Part shown: positions 52,827-63,300 of the stretch, piece by piece
Numbering within the stretch: position 1 is the first letter of the stretch
How the letters are laid out: the number at the start of each line of letters is the position of its first letter
Translations under genes and position numbers: made by a program
Assembly: GCF_000166135.1 (NCBI RefSeq)
Contig: NC_014666.1
Coordinates: 2,542,001 to 2,606,000 of the forward strand
Reading direction: 5' to 3'
DNA: 64,000 nucleotides
From: Pseudofrankia inefficax
GTDB lineage: Bacteria > Actinomycetota > Actinomycetes > Frankiales > Frankiaceae
The notes under the pieces: model-generated
Databases searched by the model: none
What the model was told of the DNA's origin: nothing
The model's input: only the letters and a program-made list of their open reading frames with translations

Positions 52827-54149
52827 ATGCTTACCGCGATGACGGTTGAAGCTGAGGACATCGCACCGGATTGGCGCTATGCGTCGTATCGCAGCGTGCG
52901 CGGCGCCCTACAACGAGGTCAGGGCAGCGCGGTCGCTTGGCTGCGCGACCACCCCGACGATGCGCAACTGGTCTACGAATGCACCAGCCGGGATACCCGG
53001 TGGGACTGGCAGGTCGACGATCGCCGCACCTACCTGGCCCGGCTCCTGCGTGACCTGCGCCTCGACCTGGCCCCGCTGATCACACAACAGCGGGCCTGCG
53101 GCCCCTACCGCAGCTGGCCAGACCGGGACCCGACCGACGAGTACAACCAGTTCGATCTCACGGTCGGGACCCTGGAGACGCTGGCCCGCACGGGCAACAC
53201 ACAGGCCCGAGAAGCGCTCCGTGGATACGTCCGCGACGGGGCCCGCTGGGTCGATGCCCTGGAGACCATCAGCTACGAATGGCCCGCCGAGTGGTGGGAT
53301 GACCTTTGGGAGACCGCCGCCGCCCGCCTCGGCGTCGAGACCCCGCCGAACCTATGGGCCGCCGGCGAGCCATGGGAACGCTGGCGTGGCCGCGACTCCC
53401 ACTTCGACCGCCTCCTCGACGCCACCCTGCCCACCCGTCACGACTACCCGGCCACACAAAACGATCTTGCTGTGGCGTCCGACGCTGACCTGGTCACCCT
53501 CCTACGCACGCCGCACACCGATCGAGGCACCGTCGCAGCGGTGTTGCGGCAGATTCGACGCCGAGGTAAGCCCGTTCCGGAACTGCTCGACCTGGTCGAA
53601 CACCTGGCGCCCCTCGGGTCGTCGACCCTGGTCCGCGCGCTGCACCCACTCGGCCGCCTGGTGGCCCCGCCCGCCCGAACCTGGGCCGCTGACCCCACCC
53701 ACCCCCTCTTCCGCTACGCCCCCGACCTCCTGGCCGACCACGGCGACGAGCAGGACATCCCGACGCTCCTGACCGCGCTCGACGGTCTCGCGGACCAGTG
53801 GTGCGGCTGGGACCAACTGACCGCGGGCATCGCGCGGATCCTCAGCGGCCTGCCACCGACCGCGCACGGGGAGATCCGCACTCAGCTGGTCCGCCGGCTC
53901 CGCTCGCTGACCGACGCCTCGCCGCATTCGTACGAACGAGCCAGCTACCTTCGCAGCCTGCTTCTCCTCGACCAACCGGACACGATGAACACCCTGGCGA
54001 TCTACCTGCTCGACTGCGAGCCAGAAGTAAGGCGGATAGCCGCCGAGAACGCCCCGCTCACCTCGGAAGCCCGGCGCTGGCTGACCGAGCTGCGCGACGA
54101 CCCCATCGAGGACCACGACGTCAAGCACACCGCAGCACGCAGACTGTGA
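52827..54149 (+). CDS. Large helical protein, HEAT-repeat-like
   Basis: 440 residues (436 if ATG 52839 is used; neither start has a good ribosome site). Trp- and Arg-rich N-terminal half (WDWQVDDRRTYLARLLRDLR, YEWPAEWWDDLWETAAARLG) and a C-terminal half of paired helices (LVTLLRTPHTDRGTVAAVLR, LLLLDQPDTMNTLAIYLLDC, EPEVRRIAAENAPLTSEARR) typical of HEAT/ARM scaffolds. No catalytic motif, signal or membrane helix. Known in actinomycetes as hypothetical. It lies outside the element. Confidence 0.75.
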   Translation: MLTAMTVEAEDIAPDWRYASYRSVRGALQRGQGSAVAWLRDHPDDAQLVYECTSRDTRWDWQVDDRRTYLARLLRDLRLDLAPLITQQRACGPYRSWPDRDPTDEYNQFDLTVGTLETLARTGNTQAREALRGYVRDGARWVDALETISYEWPAEWWDDLWETAAARLGVETPPNLWAAGEPWERWRGRDSHFDRLLDATLPTRHDYPATQNDLAVASDADLVTLLRTPHTDRGTVAAVLRQIRRRGKPVPELLDLVEHLAPLGSSTLVRALHPLGRLVAPPARTWAADPTHPLFRYAPDLLADHGDEQDIPTLLTALDGLADQWCGWDQLTAGIARILSGLPPTAHGEIRTQLVRRLRSLTDASPHSYERASYLRSLLLLDQPDTMNTLAIYLLDCEPEVRRIAAENAPLTSEARRWLTELRDDPIEDHDVKHTAARRL

Positions 54150-54339
54150 CCGTCCGACCAACCAAGACCCGCACAGCCATACATCCGGCCCATCCCATGG
54201 CTGGCTGGCAACCGCCGTACCCGCAGCGAGACTCCGACCTCAACCTTCAGGGGAGCTGCCACCAAGCCGGAGGCGGCTTGGGCCTCGCGACGCACCGGTC
54301 ATGGATCGCCGGCGGCTCGCGGGACTGCCTCGGTAACGG

Positions 54340-54605
54340 TGGTTCCGGCTGATTTCGGCGGACGGCCAGCGGTCACGGAATGTGATCGACATGGCGTCGA
54401 TTACGGGCTTCGTGCGGACGGCCCACCGGGCGCGGCCGGTCCCGGTCGGGTCCAGGCTGCGGGTGACAAGGTACAGGCATTTGAGCGCGGCCTGGTCGGA
54501 TAGGAAATGCCCGCGGGTGCGGACCGCCCGGCGGTAGCGGGCGTTGAGTGACTCGATCGCGTTCGTCGAGCACAGGACCCGGCGTATTTCCGCGTCGTAG
54601 TCAAG
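54340..54605 (-). pseudogene. IS256/Mutator-type transposase C-terminal fragment
   Basis: Reads LDYDAEIRRVLCSTNAIESL, ALKCLYLVTRSLD, RWAVRTKPVIDAMSITFRDR, the C-terminal end of an IS256-family DDE transposase (the xTTNAIESLN motif with the catalytic Glu). The N-terminal two thirds and terminal repeats are absent, so it is an inactive relic. Confidence 0.75.
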
Positions 54606-54733
54606 GGTAGCGCCGAAACCGGGATGACTCGGACCGCGACGCGAGGGAGACCGGCGGGTCGTGGGGCCGGGTTTGGCTGCGGGCGCGCGGGTGGAGGCGG
54701 GCGCGGCGTGATCCGGCAGGTGAGGTTCGGCGG

Positions 54734-56479
54734 TCATAGTGCCGTGGGCGTCACGGTCGGGCGTGGGCTCGGGCTGGGGGTGGGGCTGGCTGTCGGGGTG
54801 GGGCTGGTGGTTGGGGTAGGGGTGTTGGTGGCGGCCGGGATGGTCGCGGCGGGTCGGGTGATGTTGGTGATGGTGAGGGTGGTGAGGGTTTGGGTGGGGC
54901 AGCCGGGTGGGGTGGTGGTGAGGGTCAGGGTGATGGTGGTGGTGTGGCCGGGGTCGGTGAGTTGGTCGAGGCGGAGCTGGGTGAGCAGGACGGGTAGGGC
55001 GTCGCTGGGTTTGAGGGGTAGCGGCCGGTCGGTGTCGGCGAGGGTCTGGCCGGTGGGGTTGCGGGCGAGGGTGTGGAGGGTGATGGTTCCGTCGGGGTCT
55101 GTGCCGGTGGGGGTGGTGTAGCGGCCGGTGAGGTTGAGGGTGGTCGTGGTGAGGGTGGCGGTGAGGCTGCCGGTCGTGATCGTGAGGGTGTTGCAGGCGG
55201 CTGCGGTTGGGGAGGCGGCTGAGGTCGCGGGGGCGGTGCCGATCGGGGTGAGGGCGAACACGGGGTAGGGGCTGGCTTCGCTGGTCTGTGCATCGCCCTC
55301 GGTCGGACCGGTGGCGGCGGTTGGTGGGGTGATGGGGGTGGGTGGTGTGGTGGTGTAGCCGGTGGTCCAGGCGAGCACGGCGCGGACGTAGGCGTCCGAC
55401 GGGTTGTAGGCGCGGATCGCCGCGCTGAGCTGGGCCGGGTTGGTCAGGTCGCGGTGGTGGGCGCAGAGGTAGCCGCTGGCGGTGAGGGCTGCGTCGTGGA
55501 TGTTGTTCGGGTCCTTGCGCCCGTCGGCGTTGCCGTCGCGTCCCGCGCCGCTCCAGGTGGAGGGCAGGAACTGCAGCGGGCCCACGGCGCGGTCAAAGAT
55601 CGTGTCGCCGTCGAGAGCGCCGTGGTCGGTGTCGAGGATCCGTGCGAAGCCGCCGCCGCCCGTGAGGCGGGGGCCCAGGATGGTGGGGGAGACCGTGCCG
55701 TTGGGGCTGATCTGGCGGCCGGTGGCGTTGCCGGACTCGACTTTGCCGATCCCGGCGAGCAGTTGCCAGCGCAGGTGACACCCCGGGAGCTCGCCGGCGA
55801 GGGCCGTCGCGGCCTGCTGGTAGGCGGCGAGGACCGGGGCGGGGATCCGGCGATCGGCGGTCGTGAGGGTGACCAGGTCGCTGGGTGCGTTGGCTGGTGC
55901 GGCCGCGGCGGTGGCGAGTGCGCCGGTAGGTGGCTGGTCGTCCTCGCCAGTCGCTGGTCCGCTCGGGTTGAGGGAGGGCATGGGGTAGTTGGTCGCGGTA
56001 GTCGGGGGCGTGGTCCTGGAGGTGGCCGCAGCGTCGTTGCCGGACGGTGCGACAGTGAAGATCAGTAGGAGGGCGATCGCGGGAAGGCCGAGAGTGGGTA
56101 GGCCGATGATCTGGGCTCTGCGGATGGTCCGTTTCTTGGAGGGGGTCAGCGGCTTGCGGTGGCGGCCGGGTGGCTTCCCGCTGCTGTTCGGCGAGACGTG
56201 CCGGCCGGTTTTCTTCTTCGTCTTGCGGCGCCGGTTGTGGGCGGCGGCCGGGTCCGCGGGTGGCGGTGGTTTGGCTGGGTGGGGCGGGGTGTTGTCGCTG
56301 GGGAGGTCGTCTGGGCCAGCGACGAGGGTGTCGGTAAGAGGAGCATGATCGCGGATCGGTCTGGGGTCGCCGCGGGTCTGGGCGTCCGCCAGTTCGGCTT
56401 CGGGCGAAGACGTGGTTTCGGGCGCCGTGGTGGCCGAGAGCTCGCTGGTCGGGCGGCTGCGCCGTCTCACGTTCGTCAC
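54734..56479 (-). CDS. Membrane-anchored lytic transglycosylase (SLT/MltB-like)
   Basis: 581 residues from GTG 56479 with GAAGGA upstream; the frame extends to an ATG at 56551. A long charged cytoplasmic tail, one helix (IIGLPTLGLPAIALLLIFTV) and an extracellular catalytic domain: LLAGIGKVESGNATGRQISP (catalytic Glu in GKVESG), AVGPLQFLPSTWSGAGRDGN, and AAIRAYNPSDAYVRAVLAWT. The Thr/Pro-rich C-terminus (about 170 residues) may bind wall polymers. It cleaves peptidoglycan between MurNAc and GlcNAc. Divergent from the RHS gene, it could open the wall for it. Confidence 0.88.
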   Translation of the reverse strand: MTNVRRRSRPTSELSATTAPETTSSPEAELADAQTRGDPRPIRDHAPLTDTLVAGPDDLPSDNTPPHPAKPPPPADPAAAHNRRRKTKKKTGRHVSPNSSGKPPGRHRKPLTPSKKRTIRRAQIIGLPTLGLPAIALLLIFTVAPSGNDAAATSRTTPPTTATNYPMPSLNPSGPATGEDDQPPTGALATAAAAPANAPSDLVTLTTADRRIPAPVLAAYQQAATALAGELPGCHLRWQLLAGIGKVESGNATGRQISPNGTVSPTILGPRLTGGGGFARILDTDHGALDGDTIFDRAVGPLQFLPSTWSGAGRDGNADGRKDPNNIHDAALTASGYLCAHHRDLTNPAQLSAAIRAYNPSDAYVRAVLAWTTGYTTTPPTPITPPTAATGPTEGDAQTSEASPYPVFALTPIGTAPATSAASPTAAACNTLTITTGSLTATLTTTTLNLTGRYTTPTGTDPDGTITLHTLARNPTGQTLADTDRPLPLKPSDALPVLLTQLRLDQLTDPGHTTTITLTLTTTPPGCPTQTLTTLTITNITRPAATIPAATNTPTPTTSPTPTASPTPSPSPRPTVTPTAL

Positions 56480-57321
56480 CGTTCCTTCTGAGCCTTCGCG
56501 AAAGCAGAACAGGCCTGGGCGCGGCGCTGGAGCACGCTGGTTTTCGGGCATGCGGAAGCGCCAGCAAGGGCCCGGGAACCAGCTAGCCCGTCAAAGACGT
56601 GCCGAAATCCTCACGGCTGACGCCGTGAGGTGATGTGAGCTACCTCGGCTTCGTCGTTCGACGGTGACAGCGAGCCCTTACCAGTCCGCTGACTACCGAA
56701 GGCGACCGGTGACGATCCGCACCGGGTGCGAACCATGGAGGGCGCGGGGGAATTGCCGGCGAGTGGGTGAATACGTGTCCGGAGTACACGGTCGCCCATG
56801 GTGCCACGTCGTCGGCCTTGTGCCACATGGAACGCGCAGAAATCTTCAGATCTGGACAACTGCGCAGGTAGCCAGCTTGAAGTAGATCTATGTCGAGCGT
56901 TCGGGTGGGGCGGATGGCGCCAGTGACATCGGCGCGCGTCGGGGATGAATCAAACATCTACTTGCCTGTAGCTGTAACTGTCCGTGTTGCTCCTGAGGGT
57001 CTGTAAGGCGATTTCTGCTACAGGGTTGTGTGTCTCCTATGGTTGGTGGCATGCTGGCGCCCGCCACTTGACGTGGTGTGCGCCAGTCCTTGAGTCGGAA
57101 CGTTCTCGGCCCTGGGTCTGGTGGGTCGTGCGTGTACGACGCTGTCCGCGCATCGTTTTCTCCTGGCTCCTTATCTGGTCTCTTTGTGCTGCCCTGAAAG
57201 GCATCGGCGTTCGTCGCCGGGCTGGTTGTCAAGGGCAGGTCGCCGGCGCGGGCAAGGCTGCCCAGGCTGGTCTCTCGTCGTTCGGCGTTGCCCTGTTCAC
57301 GTCTTGTTCGGGAGCCTTTTG
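56480..57321. other. 840-base divergent intergenic region
   Basis: No gene recognised. It holds the hairpin at 56609-56630 and must contain the promoters of the transglycosylase and RHS genes, which I cannot pinpoint. Confidence 0.4.
56609..56630. repeat. Hairpin upstream of the transglycosylase
   Basis: CCTCACGGC, 4 bases, GCCGTGAGG. Perfect 9-base stem 130 bases before GTG 56479; operator or transcription end for an upstream minus-strand transcript. Confidence 0.4.
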
Positions 57322-60300
57322 ATGACCGGCCGGCACCGTCCCGCTTCCAGTCGCCTTCTGTCCTTCGGGCTTCTCTCGTTCGGCCGGCGCAGGTGGCGGC
57401 GTGACGCCCGGGTCCGCCGGGTGGCGCCGCTGCTGGCGGTGCTGCTCGTGGTCGTCGGCCTAGTCGTGCTGGACGCGCCGGCCAAACCGAAGGCGGTGCC
57501 GATCGCGGATCAGAACCCGTTCCGCGGCTCGGACAAGCTGCCGGGTTCGTCGTCGGGTAGCGCGGCGGGGAAGGTCAGCCTGGTCCCGACGAGCGCGACG
57601 CAGGGCACGGCGAAGGCAGGCCCGGCGACGCTGAAGGGCAAGGCTCCCGTGGTAGCGGGGGCAGTGGCGTCGACGGGAGCGACGATCACGCCGCTGAAAC
57701 AGGTTCCGTTCACCCCGCAGAAACCGTCAGCGGATGAGGCGGCGAGGGCGGCTTCCACGCCGCGGGGCGCGCAGCTCGGGCCGTCTCGGCCTCAGGCGGT
57801 GACGCGGCCTGACGCGAGCGGCGAGATGAAGCCGCAGGCTGGCCGGGTCGAGGTTCCGGGGCTGCGGACGGCGTCGTCGGAGGTGTTCCACAACCCGGAC
57901 GGGACCTACACGTCCGAGGAGTCGATGGGCGCGGACCGGTTCAAGGATTCGAAGGGGAACTGGGTCGGGATCGACACGTCGCTGGTCGCCGGCGACAAGG
58001 GCCGGCTGCGCGCGAAGTCGACGCAGTCCGGCCTGGAGGTCGCGCCGAAGGCGAACGACGCCGAGCTGGGCAGCATCGACCTGGGTGGCGGCCTGTCGTT
58101 CGGTTTCGGGATCGCGCAGGCCGCGGGGGTGGCGGCCAAGATCGACGGGTCGAAGGCGACGTTCGCGAGTGTTCGTGATCAGGCGGATGTCGAGCTGGGG
58201 CCGACCGCGGACGGCATGAAGGAAGTTCTTGTGCTGCGCTCGGCGCAGGCGCCGACGACGTGGGTGTACCCGCTGACGCTGTCCGGTCTGACCGCGAGAC
58301 TGAGCGATGGCGGTGATGTCGAGCTGGCCGACAAGGCCGGCACGGTGCGGGCGCTGATCCCGCACGGTTGGATGGCCGACTCGAGGCCGACCACAGCGGA
58401 CGGCTTTCAGGCCTGGTCAGATGGCGTGACCTACAGCCTGATCACGCTGGCGAACGGTCAGCAGGCACTGCAGATGGACCTCGACAAGGCCTGGCTGACC
58501 GCGCCGGACCGCGTGTTCCCGGTGAATGTCGACCCGAGCGTGTCGACGCTGTTGACGGGAGAGGACGACACCTACGTCTCGTCGGCCAATCCGTCCGCGA
58601 ACTACTCCGCGCTGGCGGACATCAAGGCCGGGTACTACTCGCCGACCAACGACATCGTGCATGGGTACCTGAGTTTCCCAGGCAGTGACCCGCTGACGAA
58701 CGCGACGGTGACGAACGCGCACGTCAAGATTTTCAACTGGTTCTCCGCCAGCGGGTGCACGGCCCACCCGGTGAGCCTGCGGTCGGTGGCGTTCGGCTGG
58801 AACGGCACGAACATGACCTGGCCGGGCGCGACGCTCGGCGGTGAGGTCGCCAACAAGTCGTTCGCCGATGACGGCAGCTCGTCGTGCGGCGGGTCCTGGG
58901 AGTTCATCGGGGACTACGACACCCGGCTGAGCAACTTGGTGAACACCTGGACCCACGACCCGACTGCCAACTTCGGCCTCGGGCTGACGACGTCGGACAC
59001 CGACACCCAGTGGCTGAAGTCGTTCTACTCCAACGACTGCTGGTGCAACCCGGCGACCCCGGATTCGGACTACCGGCCGCGCCTCGAGCTGGAGTGGACG
59101 CCCTACGGCGCGTCCTACTCGTTCCCGTCCGGGACGCCGGCGTGGTCGGTGCCGCCGACGACGACCGCTCCGGGGCAGATCACGGTCCGGCTGACGAACA
59201 CCGGCCAGGCGACGTGGACGGCCGGTGCCGGTTATGCGCTGTCGTACCACATCTTCGATGCGACGAACACGTTCGAGTTGATTCACCAGGGCCTGCAGAC
59301 GCCGATCCCGACGACGGTGGCGTCGGACCAGTCCGTGGACGTGAACGCGTCGGTGGATCTGTCCAGTCTGTCGTCGGGTAACTACACGATCCGCTGGGAC
59401 ATGGAGCAAACCGGCACCTCCTGGTTCTCCGGCCAGGGCGTCGGCGAGCTCGCCACCCCGGTGAGCGTCGCCGCCGGAGTGAACCAGTCGCCCTACATCG
59501 TCGGGGTCTCTCCGATCTCCGGGTCCGAGGTTCCCTCGACGCAGCCGACGCTGGGTGTGCTCGCGCTCGACCCGGACAACGACCCGCTCACCTACCAGTT
59601 CCAGCTGTGTACCGGGACGGACGCGAACTCGGGCACCTGCCAGTCCTCAGGCTGGACCTCGTGGCCGATCTGGACTCCACCGACACCGTTGACCTGGGGA
59701 CAGCTCTATTACTGGCGCGTCCAGGTCTCTGACGGCACGTCGCAAAGCCTGTGGTCGTCGCCGCTGGTCCTGGAGCCGGTGAACTACAACGCGACGGTCG
59801 GTGCTGACTACGGGGCGAACACCTACGCGCCCGCCGTCGCCGGGGTCAATCCGCTCACGCAGAACTTCACGACCCAGGTCACGGACGCGTCAGTGCAGGG
59901 TGCGGGTCCGGCGTTGTCGGTGGCGCGTACCTACAACTCGAAGAGCACGACCGACGGCCTGTTCGGCACCGGCTGGACCAGCGCCTACGACGTGACCGCC
60001 GGCGCGGCCACCTCCGGTCCCGGGAACGTCCAGGTCCGCAACGGCGACGGCCGAACAACCCTGTTCGGTCGCAACGGCGACGGTACCTACCAGCCGGAAC
60101 ACGGCTACTATTCGTCGCTTCAGGCGTCCGAACCGCGGGTGGCATCGTTCACCGCCGCGAACTCGACCAGCTCCCTGGGCGCGACGGACACCGGCGAGAC
60201 CTGGCAGGCACTGGCCGGCACGTGGGGCATCTCGAACAACTCCGCTTACCTCGCGTCCGCCGGAATTTTCAAGTCGGTGGCGGTCGTACCGGCGCCCGCG

Positions 60301-63300
60301 GACGGCACGATCCAGTTCTCCACCCCGACGACGCAGTCGCGGCTCGGCATCGCGTTCCGCGTCCAGGACGCGGACAACATGTGGATGCTCTACGAGAACG
60401 GAACGTCGCTGGTCCTGGCGAAACGCTCCGGCGGCCTAGAGACCACCGTCAAGACGGTCACGGGCGTCTGCTGCGCGACGACGGACACCTATGGCGTCCG
60501 GATGGTCGGCAGCACCCTGCAGATGCTGCGCAACGGCGCTGTCGTCGGCACCGCGACCGACACCGCGTTCTCCACCGTGACGAAGGCCGGCCTGTACGCC
60601 CAGTCGACCGGCACCGGCCGGATCGACGGCCTGACCATTACGCCTGAGGGACATCGGGCGACGTTCACCGGCGCGAACAGCGCCACCAGCCTCGGGGCCA
60701 GCGACGACGGCGAGGCCTTCACCGGCCTGGCCGGCACCTGGGGTATCAGCGGCAACAGCGCCTACCTCGCGACGGCGGGCGGCTCCGGGCACAACCTGAC
60801 CACTGTCAGCGGTGCCGCCGACGGCACGATCACCTTCACCGAGCCTGTCGCCCAGGCCGGGGTCGGCGTCGCGTTCCGCGCTGCTGACGTCGACAACTAC
60901 TGGCGCCTGGTCGCACAGCCAGCGTCGAACAGCTGGCAGTTGGTCAAACGCGTCGCGGGTGTCGACATTGTGGTCGCGACGGCGGCCAGTGGCTGCTGTA
61001 CCGCGGCCGACGTGCTCAGCATCATCACCTCCGGCACGTCGATCGCAGTGCTGCGCAACGGCACCCAGATCCTCTCAACCCACGATCCGGCCCTGCTGTT
61101 CGCCAGCCGCGCGGGCCCGTACGCCGATGCCGCCGGTACCGGCCGGATCGACACCTTCACCACCACCGCCGCCACCGAGCTCACCGAGAAGGGCGGCACC
61201 GCATCCACGTTCCGCTCCGACGGCAAGCTGGTCGCCACCACCGACCCCGCCGGCAACCGGGTCGCCCTCGCCTACGACGCCAACTCCCGGCTCACCACAG
61301 CCACGAACACCACGTCCGGCCGGGCGCTGACCTTCACCTGGACCACCGACAACACCCACATCGCCCAGGTCGCCACACCCTCGGTCGCGGCGAACGGCGG
61401 GGCACTGACCTGGAAGTACAGCTACACCTCCGGCCGGCTGACCGGGGTGACCACACCGGGCCTCACGACTGGCGGGTCAACCTACAGCTACAGCTCATCC
61501 GGCCAGCTGAACCAGATCACACTGCCCGAGAACACCCTCGACACCAAGGTCGGCTACAACTCCGACGGCACCGTCGCCTGGCGCGAGGACGGCCTCGGAA
61601 ACCGCACCACCTACGCGGTGACCGCGACCAGCCCGAACATCGTCGTGCGCACCACCGACCCGGCCGGCACCAACACCGACTGGACCTACTCGGTCTACGG
61701 ACAGCTGCTGTCCAAGACGGGCCCTACCGGCACGAAGACGTTCACCTACAACGACGACGGGTTCCTCGCCCAGGCCACCGACGAGAACGGCAACGTCACC
61801 AACTACCAGACCGATGGCCACGGCAACGTCCTGGCGCGCACGGTCGTGCGGTACTCCGACGCGTCGGGCACCTGGCCGGTCACCGACTACTACGACTACT
61901 ACAACGGCCCGCCCGGCGACCCCCGCGACGACCTGATCGTCGCCCACCGCGACGGCCGCTCCGCCGCACCGACCGACGATGCCTACAAGACGACCTACGG
62001 CTACGACCCCGTCGGGAATCTGCTCTCGACGACCAGCCCGCCGACCGCCGCGTTCCCCGGCGGCACCACAACCAGCTCCAGCTACACCGTCGGCGCCGAG
62101 ACCGCCGTCGGCGGAGGAACAGAACCCGCGGGCCTGCTCGCCTCGACGACGGATGCCCGCGGGAAGGTCACGACCTACGGCTACGACTCCAAGGGCGACC
62201 TGCGCCACGACCAGGACCCCGCCGGCCTGATCCACGACTACACGACCGACGAGATCGGCCGCCGGCTCACGTCCAAGGAAACCTCGGACACCTACCCCTC
62301 CGGGCTGACGACGACCTACACCTACACGAAGCTCTCCCAGGTCGCGACCGTCACCGAACCCGGCGTGGCCAACCCGATCACCAGCACGACCCACACCCGG
62401 GTCACGACGAACACCTACGACAACAACGGCAACCTCACCCAGGCCGTCGTCTCCGACTCCACCGGCGGCGACACCGCCCGCACCACCACCTACACCTACG
62501 ACGCCGACGACCGGCCGCTATCCACCACCGCCGCCTCCGGCACCGCGGCCGCCGCGACCAACGCGCAGACCTACGACGCCAACGGCAACGTCGCGACGAC
62601 GACCGACCCGAACGGCACCGTCACGGCCTATACCTACACCCCGCTCAACGAGCTCGCGACGACAACGCTGAAGGACTTCGTCGACGACCCGGTCGCGGGC
62701 ACGTCACCCCGGGACCTGGTCCTCGAGTCGCGGGCCTACGACCCCGCCGGGCGGCTCGCATCCGTCACCGACGCGCTCGGGCGCACGACCAACTACACCT
62801 ACTGGCTCGACGGCAAGCTCCACCAGGTCACCCTCACCGGCTACCACAACCCCGACTTCGCCACCGGCGACCTGTCCGCCACGACACGGAACATCGTCCT
62901 CGAAGACCACTCCTACGACGGCGCCGGCAACGAGACCAGCACCGTCACCGGCGGCGGGCTGACCACCGCCACCGCCAGCTACGACCAGGCCGGCAACGCG
63001 ACCGGCACCGCGCTCGACCCGGCTGGCGTCCACCGCACCACGGCGCTGTCCTACGACGCGAACGGCGACCCCACCGCGATCGAGACCGGCGCCGCCGGCA
63101 CGTCGACGACCGAACGCACCGAGTACGGCTACGACAACGCCTCCCGACTCACCTCGACGACCGTCTTCGGCGACGGCGTCGCCCGCTACACCACCGCGCT
63201 AACCCGCGACCAGCGCGGCTATACGACGACGCTCGTCGACCCGCGCGGCTACACCCCGGGCGCCGCGTTCGACCCGGCCTTCACGACCCATGTCACGACC

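Noticed and set aside
54624-55121. A Gly/Val-rich 165-residue plus-strand frame
   Set aside because: Antisense of the Thr/Pro-rich tail of the lytic transglycosylase.
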